Positions 62,555 through 64,000 of a stretch of 64,000 nt of DNA are shown here, piece by piece. Under the pieces are notes generated by a model. That model made no database searches. It saw nothing but the letters and a program-made list of their open reading frames with translations, and was not told the DNA's origin. Source of the DNA: Tetrahymena thermophila SB210 (taxonomy: Eukaryota > Ciliophora > Oligohymenophorea > Hymenostomatida > Tetrahymenidae); NCBI RefSeq assembly GCF_000189635.1, contig NW_002476355.1, positions 390,557 through 454,556 of the forward strand, in the 5' to 3' direction. Each line of letters begins with the position of its first letter. The stretch's first letter is position 1. A program made the position numbers and the translations under genes.

Positions 62555-63448
62555 ATGTTAAGGATAGCACTTTTAATAATAACAATAGGGTAAGTACTTT
62601 CCGATTCATGTGTCTATGATGTAGCTAACTTCATTGACATTTATCAAATACTTAAGACAAAATAAATGATTGGTTTATCTTAATATTCAAATAACCAATC
62701 CTAAACAGTTATGAGAATACTTTAAAATCCAAATCAAAACCCACAAACACCTCCTCCAAATCTATATGATAATTATAGAGTCAGCAATTTATTTGTTCCT
62801 CTTCAAGTAATAGACATGACTTCTTTACTAACAAGTAATCCTTAGTCTTTATTTACAATCGATTTGATCAAAAATTGGGAGAAAAATTTTGGAAAAATAC
62901 CATCTGATTCAATTATTTTTGTTCGTACTAACTAAAATACCAAAGTCTTTAATGGATGGGAAACCGATGCCTTAGACTTCATGTTTAATAGTAGAAATGT
63001 AATTGGTATTGGGCACGATTAATAGTTAGATAATATTCCTGAAAATCAATTGCAATACTTTTATAATAAATTATATATCTCCAATGCAGCTTCTTTGACA
63101 TAAAATAATGAGTATTCAAACCTTGTTTAAATTAGAAAACTAAGTGTAACTAAGGATGGCTGGTTCGTAGATATTTAATCAATAATACCTTAAAATGTGT
63201 GTTCTACTCCAAAAAGACTTGTAAACCAGTGGTGGTCTGTAATTATCATTTTAGTTATTCTCCTACTGATTATTTACTTGATCTACTACTGTTGTCTCAA
63301 AAGATTTGATAAATATAACAAAGAAGATTTCAAGCCTTTAGATTGGGAAAAAAGAAACTAAGATGGCATCTATTTTAATTAAGAAGAACTTCATGTTCCT
63401 TTATAAGAAATGCATGAAAGCTAGTAATAATAACAAAAGCAATAATGA
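62555..63448 (+). CDS. Membrane-anchored protein with degenerate cyclase-like ectodomain
   Basis: Single frame, ATG at 62555 to TGA at 63446-63448 (298 codons, frame checked). It starts with a signal peptide (MLRIALLIITIGQVLS). The ectodomain resembles the bacterial-type cyclase/kynurenine formamidase fold: LFVPLQVIDMTSLL (family: V-G-P-A-V-V-I-D-V-S), then TIDLIKNWEKNFGKIPSDSI plus IFVRT (family: L-T-x-E-D-L-x-A-W-E-x-x-H-G-x-I-P-x-G-D-x-V-L-L-R-T), then RNVIGIG (family: V-x-x-I-G-I-D) and an ISNAASL strand. The N-terminal H-x-G-T-H-x-D metal-binding motif of active enzymes is missing; no histidine appears before the VIDM strand. It is therefore probably a pseudoenzyme or binding domain. A strong membrane helix follows (WWSVIIILVILLLIIYLIYY), then a short cytoplasmic tail ending in a Gln run. 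This is the last gene before the telomere. Confidence 0.82.
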
Positions 63449-63819
63449 TGATAAATATTTCGTGTATATGGATATGTATTTATTTAGTAGAATTCATATT
63501 TTATTAATATAATTACTTACTTATTTACAATTTCAATATAATTTATTTAATTGCAATCAATATAACCTCATTACAAATTTCATTTTTATTATAGAAAATA
63601 TAAATAAAAATACATTAAATATTAAAAAAATGTCTTTTAAAATTAGATGTTATTATTCAATACCCTTTATTTCTTGTATTTTTTATTATATAATCTAATT
63701 TTTTTAAATAAATTAAAAACAAGCATTAAAAAATGTAATAATTACAAAAGCTAATGTTCTAATTGAGTTATTAGGTTGCTAATCTCTGTTTTTTATCAGT
63801 AAAAAAAATAAGATTTTAG
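63449..63819. other. Subtelomeric spacer
   Basis: 371 bases of AT-rich sequence between the last stop codon and the first telomeric repeat. It contains the 3' region of the membrane protein gene and no recognisable gene. No intact chromosome-breakage element is seen, as expected because it is removed when the somatic chromosome forms. Confidence 0.6.
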
Positions 63820-64000
63820 GGGGTTGGGGTTGGGGTTGGGGTTGGGGTTGGGGTTGGGGTTGGGGTTGGGGTTGGGGTTGGGGTTGGGGTTGGGGTTGGG
63901 GTTGGGGTTGGGGTTGGGGTTGGGGTTGGGGTTGGGGTTGGGGTTGGGGTTGGGGTTGGGGTTGGGGTTGGGGTTGGGGTTGGGGTTGGGGTTGGGGTTG
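63820..64000 (+). repeat. Telomere, (GGGGTT)n
   Basis: About 30 perfect tandem GGGGTT repeats running to the window edge, directly after the boundary sequence TTTTAG. This is the Tetrahymena-type telomere with the G-rich strand running 5' to 3' toward the end, so the right side of the window is a natural chromosome end. The G-runs can form G-quadruplexes. The true length is cut by the window. Confidence 0.98.

Noticed and set aside
63700-63819. Search for a retained chromosome-breakage element next to the telomere
   Set aside because: No intact 15-base element is visible. It is removed during macronuclear chromosome formation, so absence is expected.

Overview
The window is the right-hand end of a ciliate somatic (macronuclear) chromosome, almost certainly from Tetrahymena or a close relative. 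Three things show this. About 30 perfect GGGGTT repeats cap the right edge (63820-64000). The DNA is very AT-rich. Every recognisable gene reads through only if TAA and TAG mean glutamine and TGA is the sole stop (genetic code 6). Introns are short, AT-rich and mostly start GTAA/GTAT. Standard-code ORFs in this window are nearly all fragments or shadows, so the models below were made by reading with code 6 and splicing by eye. Exon borders are proposals unless stated as frame-checked.

Left part (1-20800): the last exons of a leucine-rich-repeat (LRR) gene (about 438-2898, +). A casein kinase 1 (3185-5155, -). Two long, low-complexity Gln/Asn/Ser-rich genes (6357-11188 and 13486-17020, both -). 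Two weak small-gene candidates (17650-17955 and 18854-19770). An intronless 327-residue one-membrane-segment protein (19789-20772, +).

Middle (21700-43250, all +): a seven-exon gene for the signal peptidase subunit SPC3 and a small secreted ectodomain protein. Then come three consecutive genes that look like dispersed parts of NLR/STAND-type sensors: a divergent protein kinase fused to TPR-like repeats (25758-30540), an LRR protein with about one repeat per exon (31229-35148), and a 2489-residue single-exon NACHT-type NTPase (35776-43245). This is the most suggestive gene neighbourhood in the window.

Right part (44500-64000): a multi-exon cysteine-rich type I membrane protein (44509-50242, -). 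A disordered protein with one EF-hand (50949-53314, -). A 182-residue protein with an overlapping upstream ORF (54897-55445, +). A candidate CENP-C kinetochore protein with a CENP-C motif, an AT-hook and a cupin-like tail (56168-60153, +). A diverged tandem repeat array. A likely SLX9 ribosome-biogenesis factor (61119-62001, -). A membrane-anchored protein with a degenerate cyclase/kynurenine-formamidase-like ectodomain (62555-63448, +), whose stop codon lies only 371 bp from the telomere.

I saw no rRNA, tRNA, CRISPR array or intact transposon.
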